Source: Tribonema minus (taxonomy: Eukaryota; Sar; Xanthophyceae; Tribonematales; Tribonemataceae). From it: 64,000 nt of DNA. The notes beneath the pieces are model-generated. The model saw only the letters and a program-made list of their open reading frames with translations. It was not told where the DNA came from and did no database searches. The DNA is taken from positions 124,001 to 188,000 of the forward strand of contig JAFCMP010000390.1 in the NCBI GenBank assembly GCA_017506865.1. Reading direction: 5' to 3'. Every line of letters begins with the position of its first letter. The first letter of the stretch is position 1. The translations under genes and the position numbers were made by a program. This document shows, in pieces, positions 10,719 through 23,098 of the stretch.

Positions 10719-13700
10719 ATGGCAAAGACCAATCCCAGGATTCTCGCATTGTTTGATGTCGATGGCACCCTCACGGAGCCCAGATTGGCCATCGTGCCAG
10801 AGATGCGCACATTCATAGCACGGCTGCGAAGGGAAATCACCGTGGGGGTCGTTGGAGGCTCGGATCTGAAGAAGCAAATGGAGCAGCTAGGAAGAGACGG
10901 TGAGTGACCAGGTCGCGCTACTCCGGCGCGGTGAATGCTGCAGCCTCAGCCTTCTTGAGGCCTGCTGACCATACTCGATGCCAGCATCGGCCTGCACCAG
11001 GAGCTGTTTCAACGTCTCGTATGTTTCCTGCACCGAATGCGTGTCATGCTAGCCTTTCCTGGACCTCCGTGCGCCCATGCTCTCTTGAACGCTAGCGTTG
11101 TAGATGCTTTAGCGATGCCTTGCATTTCTTTGCAAGTGTGAATTCAAGCACATTGAGCATTGCATCTGCTGAGTGGTGGACCTCCTGGTATGTACCCTCA
11201 AACATGCGTGAGGTCGCAACATTTTTGCATCGCCTGTGCCGCTGTTGCTCGTGACTGCGGGCGCTGAGACATTTTACTATCATGATGCCCTCACATGGGT
11301 CATATCACAGTGAATGATGACTGGCTGCACTGCTGCTCTGCGCTTGCAGTCATGGACTGCTATGACTGGAACTTCTCGGAAAACGGGCTCGTGGCGTACA
11401 AGGACGGAGTGCCCATCGGCAGAACGGTACGCGGCAACAACCAAGAATGAATGCCTCTGTGTCATCCGATCTGGGTTCAAACTGTGGCGGCCACAAGGTT
11501 GCCCGGATTCGGAGTTTCGATTGTTTGCAGGCGTGCATTGAAAGTCGAATTTCGATGCAGAAAGAGCGCTCAGACTGCGACAACGCCACTGCTGATGGGG
11601 TCAATTTGGCGGCGATGGAAAGTACTGGACCAAAGTGCACTTTGGTGTTGGTTAGGTAGTGTTACCGATGGCTACCGAGTTTTAGCGGTTGAATTCGCTG
11701 TATTGTTTTCTACGCTGAAGTGTTGTCATTACTTGGCTATCTCAAAGATCCATGAACAGCTGCTGATGCGCTTCATTGCGCAATTGTGTTGCTTCTGTGT
11801 GCCAACTTCGTATCTCTATGTTGTGGATCCCCGTGTTCACTTTTAAGCTTGCTGCATGCGTATGTAAGCACGTGGCGCAGCGATGCACATGCGTGTACAC
11901 AGTGGCTGCCACAAGCAGCATGTGCCCGAGCTACCGCCAGCACATCACATTTGCGCTGCACGTGTCATACAGACGCAAGTTCGGCTGTCTAGACTTCACT
12001 GAAATGCGAACAAACAAAAAGCGTCAAGCACAATTTTAGACCACAAAATTTGGTCTGGTGGGTCCTGGTGGACGAATACATTATCACATCGGACTGCACC
12101 GAACCACGTCGTCACTGGCTGCTGCGATGCGCCGCCCCAACTGCCCTTGAGAGCTCACGCATACCGCCCACCTTGCCGCAACGCACGACACCCAACGCGT
12201 GACCCCCTATGTACATGCTCCATGCCATATGCTATGCGCAGTCCATCACGGACCACCTGGGCGAGGAGAACCTCAAGCGCATCGTCAACTGGGTGCTGGG
12301 GTACCTGTCCAAGGTGGACATCCCCATCAAGAGGTGCGCGCACGACAGGCGGAGACGGCCCGAGCGTGCATTTGCTGCTGTCGCTGCCCTGGCGGCTGCG
12401 TCTGGCGGCGCCTGTAGCACGCCAGTGCGCATAGAATGCGGCCGTCAGCGTAAATGCTGACTGTGTGAAGCCCATGAATTGCGGCGCCCAGCCGAGATCT
12501 CTCAAAGTGCGCGCAGCTGGCATGCATGCAGGCCTGCCTAGCTGAATTCTCTTGGTGCGCGCTTACAACGCGCACCTGCGCAAACACGAAGTGCGCACCC
12601 ACTCTGCGCATACTGGCGGCATTTTGCGATGGGCATGTGCCATCTCGCTGACTTGCTTCGCGCGGCAGTCTCGTGCCGTGTGCATACTCACGTGACAATG
12701 ACGTCCGATGCACGCGCTGTCGCCTTCGCAGGGGCACCTTCATAGAGTTCCGCACCGGCATGCTCAACATCTCGCCCATCGGGCGCAACTGCTCGCACGC
12801 AGAGCGCGACGAATTCGAGAAGTATGACCTGGTGAGCGCGCGGCCCCGCTAATCTGAATTTCCATAGTTACGTAAACTGTATCTCTTGCGGTCTCATAGT
12901 GTATCTGCAGGCGCTTTCATATGCTTGCACATTTGGGGTACAAGCTGATGTCCAGATGCTGCTAGGATGCAGTGCACATGCACACAAGCGACTGAGTCTA
13001 GAACTGGGCAGTGGCTGTGTCGGCGGAGCGGTGAACATGGAAACAATGAGCCCTTGGCGGAAGAGTAGTCGGAGTGCACCCGACTTGGGCTCTATGGCAC
13101 TTCCCCTGAATCAGCTTGTGGCAGTGCGTACCCTGCAGGGCACACACACGTGTGGCGTTATGAGCAAGCACGCATTCACCGCAGCGTGCGCCGTTGCGCC
13201 TGGTCACACCCGCAGGAGCACAAGGTGCGCGCCACGATGGTCAAGGCGATGCAGGACGAGTTTGGCGACCTGGGCCTCACCTTCTCCATCGGCGGACAGA
13301 TCTCGTTCGACCTGTTTCCGACGGTAAGCGGAGACCGGCAGTGCGTCGAATGACATTGATAACGCACACACGCCATTCGCAGGTGCCATTGGGCACTCGC
13401 GGTCTGCATCAGAAGCTTTACTATCGCTATTTGCCAAGCCGCCCTCAGGCGCGCATGTGTGGTGCTGTTTTTTGACAGCCTGCGCGCATGCGTCCTGTGT
13501 CTCTCTTGATGGAGCGCAGCACGCAGTTTGTCTTGCCACCCGCCTCATTGCTCAATGACAATTTTTTTTTTCAGCTCAACGAGTGCAGGCTTCTTTGTTA
13601 TGTCTTTTGTGCCACCTCTGCTGAGTTTTGCGCAAGTACTACACACGTCAGCGGGCAGTGCTGCAACAAGCCCGGTACCTCGGGCTCCTGGTAAGCACCG

Positions 13701-14426
13701 CTAAAAGACGCGAATATACTCCTGTGTGCTGCTGTATGCTGCTGGTGCTGTGCTCCCACTGCAGGGATGGGACAAGACGTACTGCCTGCGTTACCTGCCG
13801 GAAGGCGATTTCGATGAGATCCACTTTTTTGGAGACAAGACGTTCAAGGTGCGCGACTTTTACTGCGACACGCGCTGCTGCGTGCCCATGGCGTTCTGTC
13901 TTTGTGATCAGTCGCGACATGCCCTAGAGCACCGCTTTGCCATGACACGGAGGTGCACTACGTAGCAGGTCATGCTGCACTGCATCGCAGCATGCGATGA
14001 GGTCAACAACCGCCCTCGCTCGCTGGTCAGTGCAGAACTCCATATCATTGTGTTTGTTGTGCATTGCAAGCATGATGCCCTCGCCTGCCATCAAGGTTGG
14101 AGCTCTGCTTGCCTGTGGCAGCTGTACGAGAGCCCAAGCTGTTGTGCACTGCAGGGGACGTCAACTTGCAAGGGCGGGGACACCAGCTCATCAGTTTCAG
14201 TTGGAAATGCATGGCGGCTATGACAAGAGAAGAGCAGGTTACTGTTGCGACAGCACGCGGCTTCATGACATTTTCATCATTCTGAGCCCAGTGAGTCTGT
14301 GCCGCACTGCTGCAGGGGGGCAATGACTACGAGATTTACACGCACCCACGCATCAAGGGTCACTCCGTCAAGTCCTTCAGCGATACCATGGAGCAGTGCA
14401 CGCAGCTTTTCTTCAGCGCGGCATGA
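10719..14426 (+). CDS. PMM: Phosphomannomutase
   Basis: Converts mannose-6-phosphate to mannose-1-phosphate in the cytosol, the step before GDP-mannose, which feeds N-glycosylation and cell-wall or storage polysaccharides. Seven exons with consistent phases, 10719-10899, 11350-11426, 12242-12333, 12732-12831, 13216-13323, 13765-13848 and 14316-14426, encode 250 residues, the usual size for the eukaryotic HAD-type enzyme. The catalytic motif DVDGTLT is at residues 13-19 (nucleophile Asp13, acid/base Asp15). Also visible are [33 protein letters not shown] with SPIGRNCS, the FFGDKT motif, and GGNDYEIY with HPRIKGHSV in the last exon. All introns are GT-AG. No residue expected from the family is obviously missing. 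Its start is 208 bp from the divergent FKBP gene. Confidence 0.97.
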
Positions 14427-14788
14427 GCGGGACATGTGTTCAACAAACACAAGCATGTTATAGAGCAGCGAGCGCGCACGGCGTTGGAAGGCGCTCGAAA
14501 CTGGTCAGCTTAATAATGACATCTTTGAGCTCTCCTGTCAATTTTGCCAGATGTATGACGCACGTACATGCAGCATCACGACTTGTCTCTCCCGACACAC
14601 ATGCCTGTTCACGTGCCATGCGCCATGTCGTGTGAAGCACCTCGTCGAGGTTCAGATTGCAACAATTGATCCAGGTGAGCGTTTTAAATTTGTAACCGCC
14701 GATGGCAAAAAATAGTTTTGCTGCAGCTCGGAGCGTCAGGTTGCAATTTGCATGCCGTACGACGCTACTGCGCAATTCCCTTGTTTTC
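14427..14788. other. Intergenic region
   Basis: Lies between the phosphomannomutase stop and the start of the coiled-coil gene, both on the plus strand. No supported exon or repeat was seen. Confidence 0.5.
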
Positions 14789-17700
14789 ATGGACGACCCC
14801 ATTAAATCTGTGATGAACTTCGAGGAGGGCGGCACGGCGCAAGCCATCAACTCTCCGCGCAGCCTGGAAGCATGTTTGCGAGCCGGATTTGACCCGGCAG
14901 AGCTCCTGCCTAGGTGAGTGATCAGGGTAATCACTGGTGCAGCAGAGCTAGTTGACTCGTGCATCATCGCCAATGATCTATTGCAGCGACATGTGCACCC
15001 TGATGAGAGGTGAACCTTGCACTGCCACACACTTGCAGCGCTTCGCGGTACTGCCATGGCCCGCAGATATGTCTGCGCGCGCCTGTCGATAGCTATTGAC
15101 TTGACTGCACGGCCTTGTCTCCCACGTGCAGGCCTTGGGAGTCTTTCAAGGCCAGCAGGAGCGAGCCAAACGACATCACTCAGATTCGCTACGACCACTT
15201 TCAGAAAAGCAGGGCAGCGAAACTGGCCATTGTGCGGCAGGAGAGGGAGGTCATCATGCAAAGGCTAGAGGGACACTCCAAGCCCTCCCTCGCCAAATGC
15301 ACTCTGACCGGCGGCGGCGGCAGTGGCAGCGCACCATCGAGCGGCAATGGCCTGTCGTCTTCGTCTGAGCCCCGGGTCACCTTCGACATGGCTGCAGAGG
15401 CAGAGAAGGTGCAGTAGCAGCTGCATTCCCAACTTCTTACTTGGGAGGATGCACCATGCTCATGGTGTACCCTCAAGGCGCCCAATGACACTCATTTGTG
15501 GCGGAAGATGCGCAAATCACCTTACAGCAGGCGATTGCCTGCCTCTTGAGGTTCTGCATTATGTACTGTGGCATGGCTGGCGCTGCCGCCTGTGTGTCAA
15601 ATATACCATGGCATCACCGCCCGTGTGTGCATGAGTGACGGCAACCTGCTCCTGGCTACGCCCGTAACCGCAGCGACACGGCTGACGCAGAGCTGCTCTC
15701 GACGCCCGCGAGTCCTCGCAACATCAGCGCGCCGTGGTGCACCGCGCCGGCGCAGCGCGCCTCGTGCCACGCACACCATCTGCGCATGCCCTCACTGCGC
15801 CCTCACGCCCAGCACTTGAACGATACTCTACTGCACCAGCATGCCTGCAAATTCAGCAGCTCGGCCTCCTGGTCACCACCTCAAAACTGGCTCTTTCATG
15901 TATTCTGCATGTACACAACACAGCACACATTCCACCGCTCCGCCAACGCGAACTGAGCATCGGCGCGCCCCCCCCCCCCCCCCCCCGGCCCCGTGCAGGT
16001 GCGCGCGGGCATCCTCGAGCTTGAGCGCAAGCGCACGCAGTCCGTCAAGAAGCGGCAGGAGAAGGAGGTCGCGCGCGCGCTCGACGCGGAGGCGCGCTTC
16101 GCGGAGCTCCAGGCCAAGATCCTGCACAGCCAGGACGAGGACGCGCGCCGCCGCAGGGACCACGAGGACGCCGTCGCCGCGCAGCGCGGCGCCGCCGCCG
16201 ACAAGCGCCGCCAGCGCGAGCTCGACCGCAAGGCCAAGGAGGTGCGCGCGCGCTGCGTACGCACACGCCTGAGACGGAGAAGAACTTCAGAGTGCGTGTT
16301 TGCGTGGCTGCACAGACACCCGCCTGAGACGCAGAAGTGCGTGTTTGACGGCGATGTTTGCTTGGCGGCAGGTGGGGAGGACCGGCAGCGGGCGTGAGTG
16401 CGTGCGGCGGCGCGAGTGTTGATGATGTGTGAGGGGTGCATCACAGCGCCGCAAAGTGCCTGCTGCTCGTCAGCGGGCTGCAACAACGAGTGCTCGATGG
16501 TGTCATGCTCGGCAAACGCGCAGCCTACGAAGGACAGGTCGCGGCGCCTGTGCGCACGCGCCTTGAGCACAGAAGCCATCATCTCCGATTGGAACCATGG
16601 AGTTGAAGTTACCAATTGTGAAATTCAAGTACTGTGGAGGTAGTATGTAAGGCACATCTAATTTACCGTCGTTGCGCGCGGTGACGCTGTGTCAGGACGC
16701 CGAGGACGATCGGCGGCGTGAGCTCGCGCGGCGCGAGCACGAGCAGGAGCTCAAGATGCTCAAGGCGGAGGCGGAGGCGGCGCGGGTGCGCGCGCGTGAG
16801 GCCGCGCGCGCGGAGCAGGCGCGCCAGGCCCACATTGAGGCGCAACAGAAGCTCACGGAGGACCTCATAAGGGTGAGTGAGCGCGTGCGCGCGTGTGCGA
16901 GCGTTGTCGCTGCATGAGGGTGGATGGCGGCGGCGGCCTGCCTGTCAGCACGGCATGGGGGGGGGGGGGGCACGGGGCGCTTCGATCGGTGCTTTGCGCG
17001 GTGGTAGTTTGCCGGCGCGGGCGCGAGGCGTGTGCATCGGAGACAAACGGAAGACGTGCTGAGCGCGCTGCAGCTGTGTTTGCGGGTGCATCGCGGAAAG
17101 CGCGGCGCGTGAAGACGTGCGCGGGCGCGATTGTCAGCGCTGATGAGGCGGCGCACTCCCGGTCAGCAGCAGCGCAAGGTGCAACGGGAGGGGGCTTGGG
17201 AGCCCGCGGCGGTTGAGGCGTCCTGCGCGATTCATGTCTGCCTGCAGGGCGTGCCGCCTGGTCTTTGCGCTGCGCAGGAGCGTATCGCTGATACGACGCT
17301 CTACGCTGGAGCTGCCTGGAAGAGAGCCCATGCGGCTGCCGAGTGCTGCACATGACGCTCTCAGATGCAGTGCGCCATTGGACCTGACGTCATCCTGAGG
17401 GTGCGAGCGATAGTTTACAGTCGCAGCTATGCGTGCATACGCTGACGCTCCGGAGCACCAACACTCTCCCAGTTCAGTCGCCGATAGGGGTGCGGTGGTG
17501 TGACAGCATCTCGGGCAGGCGCAGAGGGCAGCACCTTCCAGTTGCTCACCACACGCTCACATTGTCCCATGCCCCCCCCCCCTTTTCCCCATTTGCCGCG
17601 CCACCGCAGGCTCAGGAGGCGCGCGCGGTCGCCAGCCGGCGCCAGATGGAAGAGCGCGAGACGCGCGTGCAGGCGCAGCTGGAGGAGAAGAAGCGCGCCA

Positions 17701-19004
17701 AGGCAGCGGAGGTGGCGGCGCAGCGCGCAGCAGCGGAGGCGCGCATCCAGGAGGCGCTGGAGGCCAAGAAGCAGATACAGGTGTGTGCGGACGCCGCTGC
17801 TCGTTCGCTGCGGCTGCGCGCGTGCGCGCTTTTCATTGCGCGGGGCCGGCATGCTCCCAGCTGTTGTGTCGCTCGAAGCGACCGCTGAAGTACGTGACAA
17901 GTGTAGAGGTATTCCAAACATAGTTGATATATACATACATGTGGGTGAAGGCAGCCCTGTTGCGCGCACGCGCTCAGCTGCGCTGGGCCAGTATGCTCCC
18001 AGCTCTTGTGTGTGGTGTGGCGGCAGCGCTCGAAGCAAATGTTGAAGTATGCAAAAAGGGTTTGAACTATTGCAAGCATAGTTGAAGTTTATATGTAAGC
18101 TTCAACAATGTACTGCTGAAATGCATGGAATGTGTCTGGAGGTGAAGTCACGGGGCGGGTCAGGGGGTCGTGACCGGTCGTCTAGGAGCCCATCAGGGCC
18201 CCCAGACGGCCGACCAATGACCAGAAGACCACCAGGCACTGCCTGCTGCGTGCTGCAGCCTGCGCCCCTCGACCTCGCGAGGACACGCCCATTCAGCATG
18301 GCTGACGCGTGATGTGCAGCGCTTCAGGCCTCTGTTACCTAAGAGTACATTTATAACCTGACAAGCCGCACTACGAATGGTGCGTGCGTTGCGCATGCAG
18401 CTGGAGAAGAAGCAGCGCTACGAGTCGCGGCAGGCGGAGCTGGCGGCGCGCGCCGCGGAGAAGGCGACCGAGGAGGAGGAGGAGGCGCGCAAGAAGCAGG
18501 AGGAGCTGGACAAGCGCGAGGAGGGCAGGAGCAAGGTGTGTGCATCCAAGGTTGAAGTTGAAGTTGAAGTTGCGCACTCTTCACCGCACGCACACCGCCG
18601 GGCCCCCAGGCAAGCAGGGCAAACAGGCGTGCAGGGGTCTGTCGGGGGCGCCAGCACGGTCATGGTGTGAGCATGCACTGATGCCGCTCGCCAATGCTCT
18701 GATGTTCGCGAAGAGCGGGTAGCCGACAGTAGTGGCAGAGCGAGCTCCGCGGGCTGTGCTAGTTGAAGTTGTGCTGAGCCGTGCGGACCGAACACCAGCC
18801 CGATGGGATGACAGAAAGGGTTTTGGCTTGCAGTCATGTGGCCCGCGCATGCTGCTCATGCCAGTATGACAAGTCCTCGGTACACAACTGCTCGGCGCCC
18901 GTTAGTCGGCGCTGACACGTACGCTACACATGTACGGCACATCAGGCGACTTGTGCTGGCGCCTCAAGCGCGCGCCTGCCGCATCGAGTGCGGCAGCGTT
19001 GCGT

Positions 19005-19037
<33 letters not shown>

Positions 19038-20757
19038 CGCCGGCAGCAGCAGCAGTGCGCCGGCAGCAGCAGCTGCGCGCCGCAAACCTCAGACCTCACG
19101 CCGTGCGCCTCCCCCCCCCCCCCCCCCTTTTCCGCCGCTGCTGCCCCGCGACAGCGCCTGGAGGACTCGTACAACCGGCGCGCCGACACGCGCAAGCGCA
19201 TCGTGCTGCGCCAGCGCGAGAAGGCCAAGGTGCACGCGGAGTTGGACCGGCAGCGCGAGCAGGAGGCGCGCCTGCGGCGGGTCTACGGCGAGCTCGAGGA
19301 GCAAGATCGCAGGGACAAGATAGAGAGGTGCGCTGTCTGGCTGCCGCGCCGAACTGGCCTGTGCGATGTCGGGGCTCCGGGTGTTGTCGGTCCGGGATGG
19401 AGGGGCGGCGAGGGTCCGCTGCTGGTGGACTTGACTTTCGACACGGTTGAGGCAGAGTGGCCGGGGGGTGGCAGCCGGAGTGGATGTTAGAGTGCGTGCG
19501 CGTGCGCCCGCCGCCCCTCGGGCAGTCGTGGCACTTGAGCGGAAGATTTATGACGTGCATCGTCCGAATGATGAGCGGAATGTCCGATGACACCGCGTGA
19601 TGTCCAACAGAGTGCCAGGCTCGTCCTGCATACGTTGAAGTCACTCGGGCCCAAAAATCAGGTGTTGCCTGGTGAATTGAAAGCGATCAGGCGTGCGGGG
19701 GGAGCTTGAGTCCGCTGCGCTTGTCGGCATCGCGTCGCAGCGGCCGCGCGGTCGGTGCGCCGCCCTCTTGCGCCGCTCGCCGCTGCTCCCGAGCACCTTC
19801 ACGCAGGCACCGTCCGCACACGCCGCCGTCGCCGCACTTGTTGCGGCGCCGCGCGCCCGTCTCACGCAACATCTGTGCAGGCCGTTGACGTCACACCGCT
19901 CGCGGTAATCGCCTGCACGACAGTGCCGCGTCTCTGCGGTCTCCCCGACGCTGACACCGGGAGTCACACTAGGCACATGAGTGTCCCCAGATCAGCAACG
20001 ACCAGCAACTGCACCAGATGCATTGGACTGAGATGCAACCGCTCCCGCGCGCATGAAAACAAGCGCGTTGCAACCAACAAAAGCAATGTGTGTTCATGCC
20101 CCCCCCCCCCTTCTTCCCCCCCGCACCGCGCAGAATACGGCGCATCGACGAGTTCGTGCGCCTGCACACGCTGCGGCGCATTGAGGAGGAGACCGCGCGC
20201 AGCGAGCAGGTCAAGGAGCAGCGCGAGTACCTGGTGGAGCAGCGGCGCGCGGCCGCCGCGGCGGCGCTCAACCACAAGCGCAGGATCAAGGAGGCCATGT
20301 TCAAGCTCAAGACGGCTGCCAAGCTGCACAGCCCCAATGGGTCCACCATGTGAGCGCTGGCATTGTGACTGAGCGTTGCTGCCGCTGCGCGAGAGGAGCC
20401 ATACGCGGCGGTGGAGTGTGTAGAAAGAGTAGGTGGCGGGTTGATGATGTCAGCGCAACGCGCAAAGCGCACGCCTCAGCGCGCCAGCTGGGGCCGCGAG
20501 CTGTCAGGCGCTGTGTCCGATTCAGGAGGCAGCGAGCAGGCTCTAAGGTACAGGCCAGATAGCATGGGGGTTCAGGTGATCACCCCGTGTGGTAGCTGCT
20601 GGCAGCGGCGCGCATGCACGATGACTCTGCTGACACGCACTCACCCACCATGCCCGCTGCTTGCCCTCTCTCTCTCTCTGTGATCAGCGATGCGGACACA
20701 AAGCTGGCCGCGCCAAAGTCGCCGGACGCGCACTTGAACGCGCACGACGGCGCCTAG
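14789..20757 (+). CDS. CCDC177-like coiled-coil protein
   Basis: Nine exons join in phase: 14789-14913, 15132-15408, 15999-16241, 16696-16872, 17610-17780, 18401-18535, 19155-19327, 20134-20349 and 20688-20757. They encode 528 residues. The N-terminus carries NSPRSLEACLRAGFDPAELL, strongly resembling the conserved LTSPRSLEAC...ELLPR block of animal CCDC177, followed by RPWESF and a segment ending KLAIVRQEREVIM that matches the same family. From about residue 130 onward the protein is almost entirely charged helix rich in Glu, Arg, Lys, Ala and Gln, consistent with a long coiled coil. No enzyme motif is present. The biochemical role of CCDC177 is not established, and a cytoskeletal or ciliary scaffold would be only a guess. 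If the last intron is retained, translation stops at 20351-20353, giving a slightly shorter form. Confidence 0.8.
19007..19076 (+). repeat. Intronic CAG microsatellite, compound
   Basis: A run of GCA/CAG units is interrupted by two GCGCCGG-type spacers, inside the intron before exon 7 of the coiled-coil gene and about 80 bp upstream of the 3' splice site. It is not translated in the proposed model. Confidence 0.8.
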
Positions 20758-20810
20758 CGCGTCGCACGCACATGAATGCGCACGATGGCGCCTAGCACGT
20801 CGCACGCGGC
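20735..20810 (+). repeat. Tandem duplication of 38 bp over the CCDC177-like stop codon
   Basis: The unit TGAACGCGCACGACGGCGCC and the following bases recur at 20773 with four or five substitutions. The first copy contains the proposed TAG stop, so the second copy is 3' UTR. Confidence 0.7.
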
Positions 20811-21387
20811 GCGTCAGACCTGTACGCGCCATTGTTGCCGTCTGCGCTGTTCGGTCCAGTGCGTAAGGGACGCCAGTGCATCATTGTGTACACGTTTGGC
20901 CACTTTACCGAGCAAACGTACATGGGCCTCGTCTGACTGTGACCACGACGCACAACACATACTCAGTATATTACTTGCTGTATTTCTATGTCAAGGTGTA
21001 CATTGTAAACTGCAGAGGGTTTTTGGTTCTCTTTCTGCTTCATGCTGTCCTGCGACTCTTGTGTACACCTGTCAGCATTGCCTTGATGAGTACGGGGCGC
21101 CACATGATACGACGCGGTCATGTCATCATTGTTAGGGTTGCAAGAGCGGTGGTGGGGGCATCTTGGGCTGGAGCATTCAGCCTGAATCTCCAGTATATGA
21201 TCCATGAGGGTATGGTGCAACAATCAACTCACATATACGCAAGACTGCCAACATAGTGACAATTGCAATGGTAATCATGAATGTGCACTGCATTGTATCT
21301 GAGGGCCACGCAGCCACCAGTTGAAGTTGAATCGATGAAAAAAAAACGCTTGAACCTAGCTATAAGCATTCGCGGATCGAGAGGCAA
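20758..21387. other. Intergenic region
   Basis: Between two plus-strand genes. It contains a TTAGGGTTGCAA word near 21132 that matches the terminal sequence of the MITE-like element at 61565, and a GTTGAAGTTGAA word about 65 bp upstream of the next start. No supported exon was seen. Confidence 0.45.
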
Positions 21388-21828
21388 ATGCTTCGGCTAC
21401 GCTGGCTGCTAGTGCTTCACATCTCGGGGCTCATAGTGCATAGTAGTGCCTCGACGTCCGTGTACCACAAGCCCCAGGTCAGCTCACAGTCCTGCGTGGA
21501 GGTCATCAACGCCATCAGGGCAAGGACTCTCGCATTCGGCAACGAGCTGGCCTGCGTTGGGTGTGACCCAGCCAACGAAGCCTGCGCTCCTGGCTGCCAG
21601 GAGCTGGTCAACAGCCTGTACGGCGCCTGCGATGGCGTTATACTGCCTGACGGGTTGTACTACGACCCAGCAATGCAGATCACAGGGCACTGGGGAGAGG
21701 TGGCCGTGCCCATTAAGATACAGGTGGGAAGGTGCGGCTGCAGTGGAACCCGGGGAGGAGGGATAGCAGCGGGCGCTTTGCTCCTGATTTGCTGCTGCTT
21801 GCTGCTGTGCACCAAGTGGCTTGTGTGA
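21388..21828 (+). CDS. Secreted or membrane-anchored Cys-rich protein, intronless
   Basis: 146 residues in one exon. An N-terminal signal peptide (LRWLLVLHISGLIVHSSAS) precedes an ectodomain with seven or more Cys, including CVGCDPANEAC, APGCQELV, a Cys in YGACDGV and CGCSG. The core LPDGLYYDPAMQITGHW followed by KIQVGRCGC resembles a family of small secreted proteins I recall from algae and other stramenopile-type genomes, though I cannot name it and have not verified that recollection. The last 20 residues (AAGALLLICCCLLLCTKWLV) are hydrophobic, fitting a C-terminal anchor or GPI signal. A possible donor (CAG|GTGGGA) lies at about 21723, but reading through it keeps the CGC motif, so I prefer the uninterrupted frame. 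Function unknown. Confidence 0.65.
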   Translation: MLRLRWLLVLHISGLIVHSSASTSVYHKPQVSSQSCVEVINAIRARTLAFGNELACVGCDPANEACAPGCQELVNSLYGACDGVILPDGLYYDPAMQITGHWGEVAVPIKIQVGRCGCSGTRGGGIAAGALLLICCCLLLCTKWLV

Positions 21829-23098
21829 ACGCGGGGGAGAGGAGAACAGAATCGAATCAAGGACAAGTTCAGGAACCAGGCAAGCCATAGCTAAACATGC
21901 ACGCCAACAACACCATCAGCCCATGTAATAGCAGCATTGGCATTCCTGGCAGCAGCAGCAGCTACTGGCACAACCAGCGGCTTCAAGACGCAACAAAGCT
22001 ACACCGACGCTAGCAAAGCACGGAGTTAGCAGTGACAGGAACAGGTGACGTCCAAGGCTGCCAGTCACAGCGCAGCTGATAACCGCTGGACCACAATGGC
22101 ATGCAAAATAGACAAGCTAAGCTTCCCAGACGTCGAGTGGGTGACTGTTCTGTGGTGCATCCAGTCCACAGAACGGCATCAGAACGCTAGTCCAGTGTCT
22201 TGAGGCTCACTCTACAGTTCGCCAGGGGGCAGGCAGCTTAATGGAGGATCAGTACTGCATTGCATTGAGCGCAAGAGTCACTAATGATCATTGTCATCAA
22301 TTGCTTGCACTCTCTGCTTGACAATGTGACAGTGTGTTGTCACACTTTTGTAATGCCGCAGCGGAGCGCAAGCAGCAAACAGCATGTTTGAGGGTGAGCA
22401 GTTTGCGGGCCATGTCTGCATTTGCATCATGCACTGGCTGGCTCTAGTAGCAGATGCCTCTCATGAATCTCAGCACGATGAGTTGCTTTTTGGCAGGCAT
22501 TTGGATACATGTCACATGGATGCAGCACTGTCAGAGAAGCCACATGTGCAGCGCTCAAAGCGCAGGTTTGCTATGGACAGGAGTGCCCCATCTTCTGCGC
22601 TGGAGTGAAGACACAGCCTGTAGGGGGGCCGCCCACAGTAAGTAAAAGCCCGTGCCGGAGAAGGCGTCAAAAGCTGCCACAAAACAACGGGCATGCGCAC
22701 AACCAAAGTGCAAGCGGCTAGGCAGATCACTCACCAATCATTGTGCTGCTGCCAACACTGCTTCGTGCAGCCATACTTCACGGATAGGTGAACTGCCGTC
22801 AACGGCAGGGCTGCACCACAGGGTTGCAACACAACACACAACACTCGCTGCACAGCTTGCACAAGTCTATTTCATTTACAAGAGTGGCTAAGCAAGGCAA
22901 CGTGGCGCTGGCAGTCGATGCTGGGAGCCCGCTGCCGTACGATTCCTGCTGCTCCTGCCGGAGTTTGCTGGTGAAGCAGTCATTGTACAGGGTGGCCAGG
23001 ACGGACGTGGCTCATGCTGTCACCAGCCGCATGTGCTCAGGCGCGCAACCACTACACAGACAATGAACGCAAGGTACATTACAGCCCATCTCGAGCCC
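21829..23098. other. Intergenic region between convergent genes
   Basis: About 1.3 kb between the stop of the Cys-rich gene and the stop of PAM16, lower in GC than coding regions. I found no exon with family support and no structured repeat. Confidence 0.45.
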
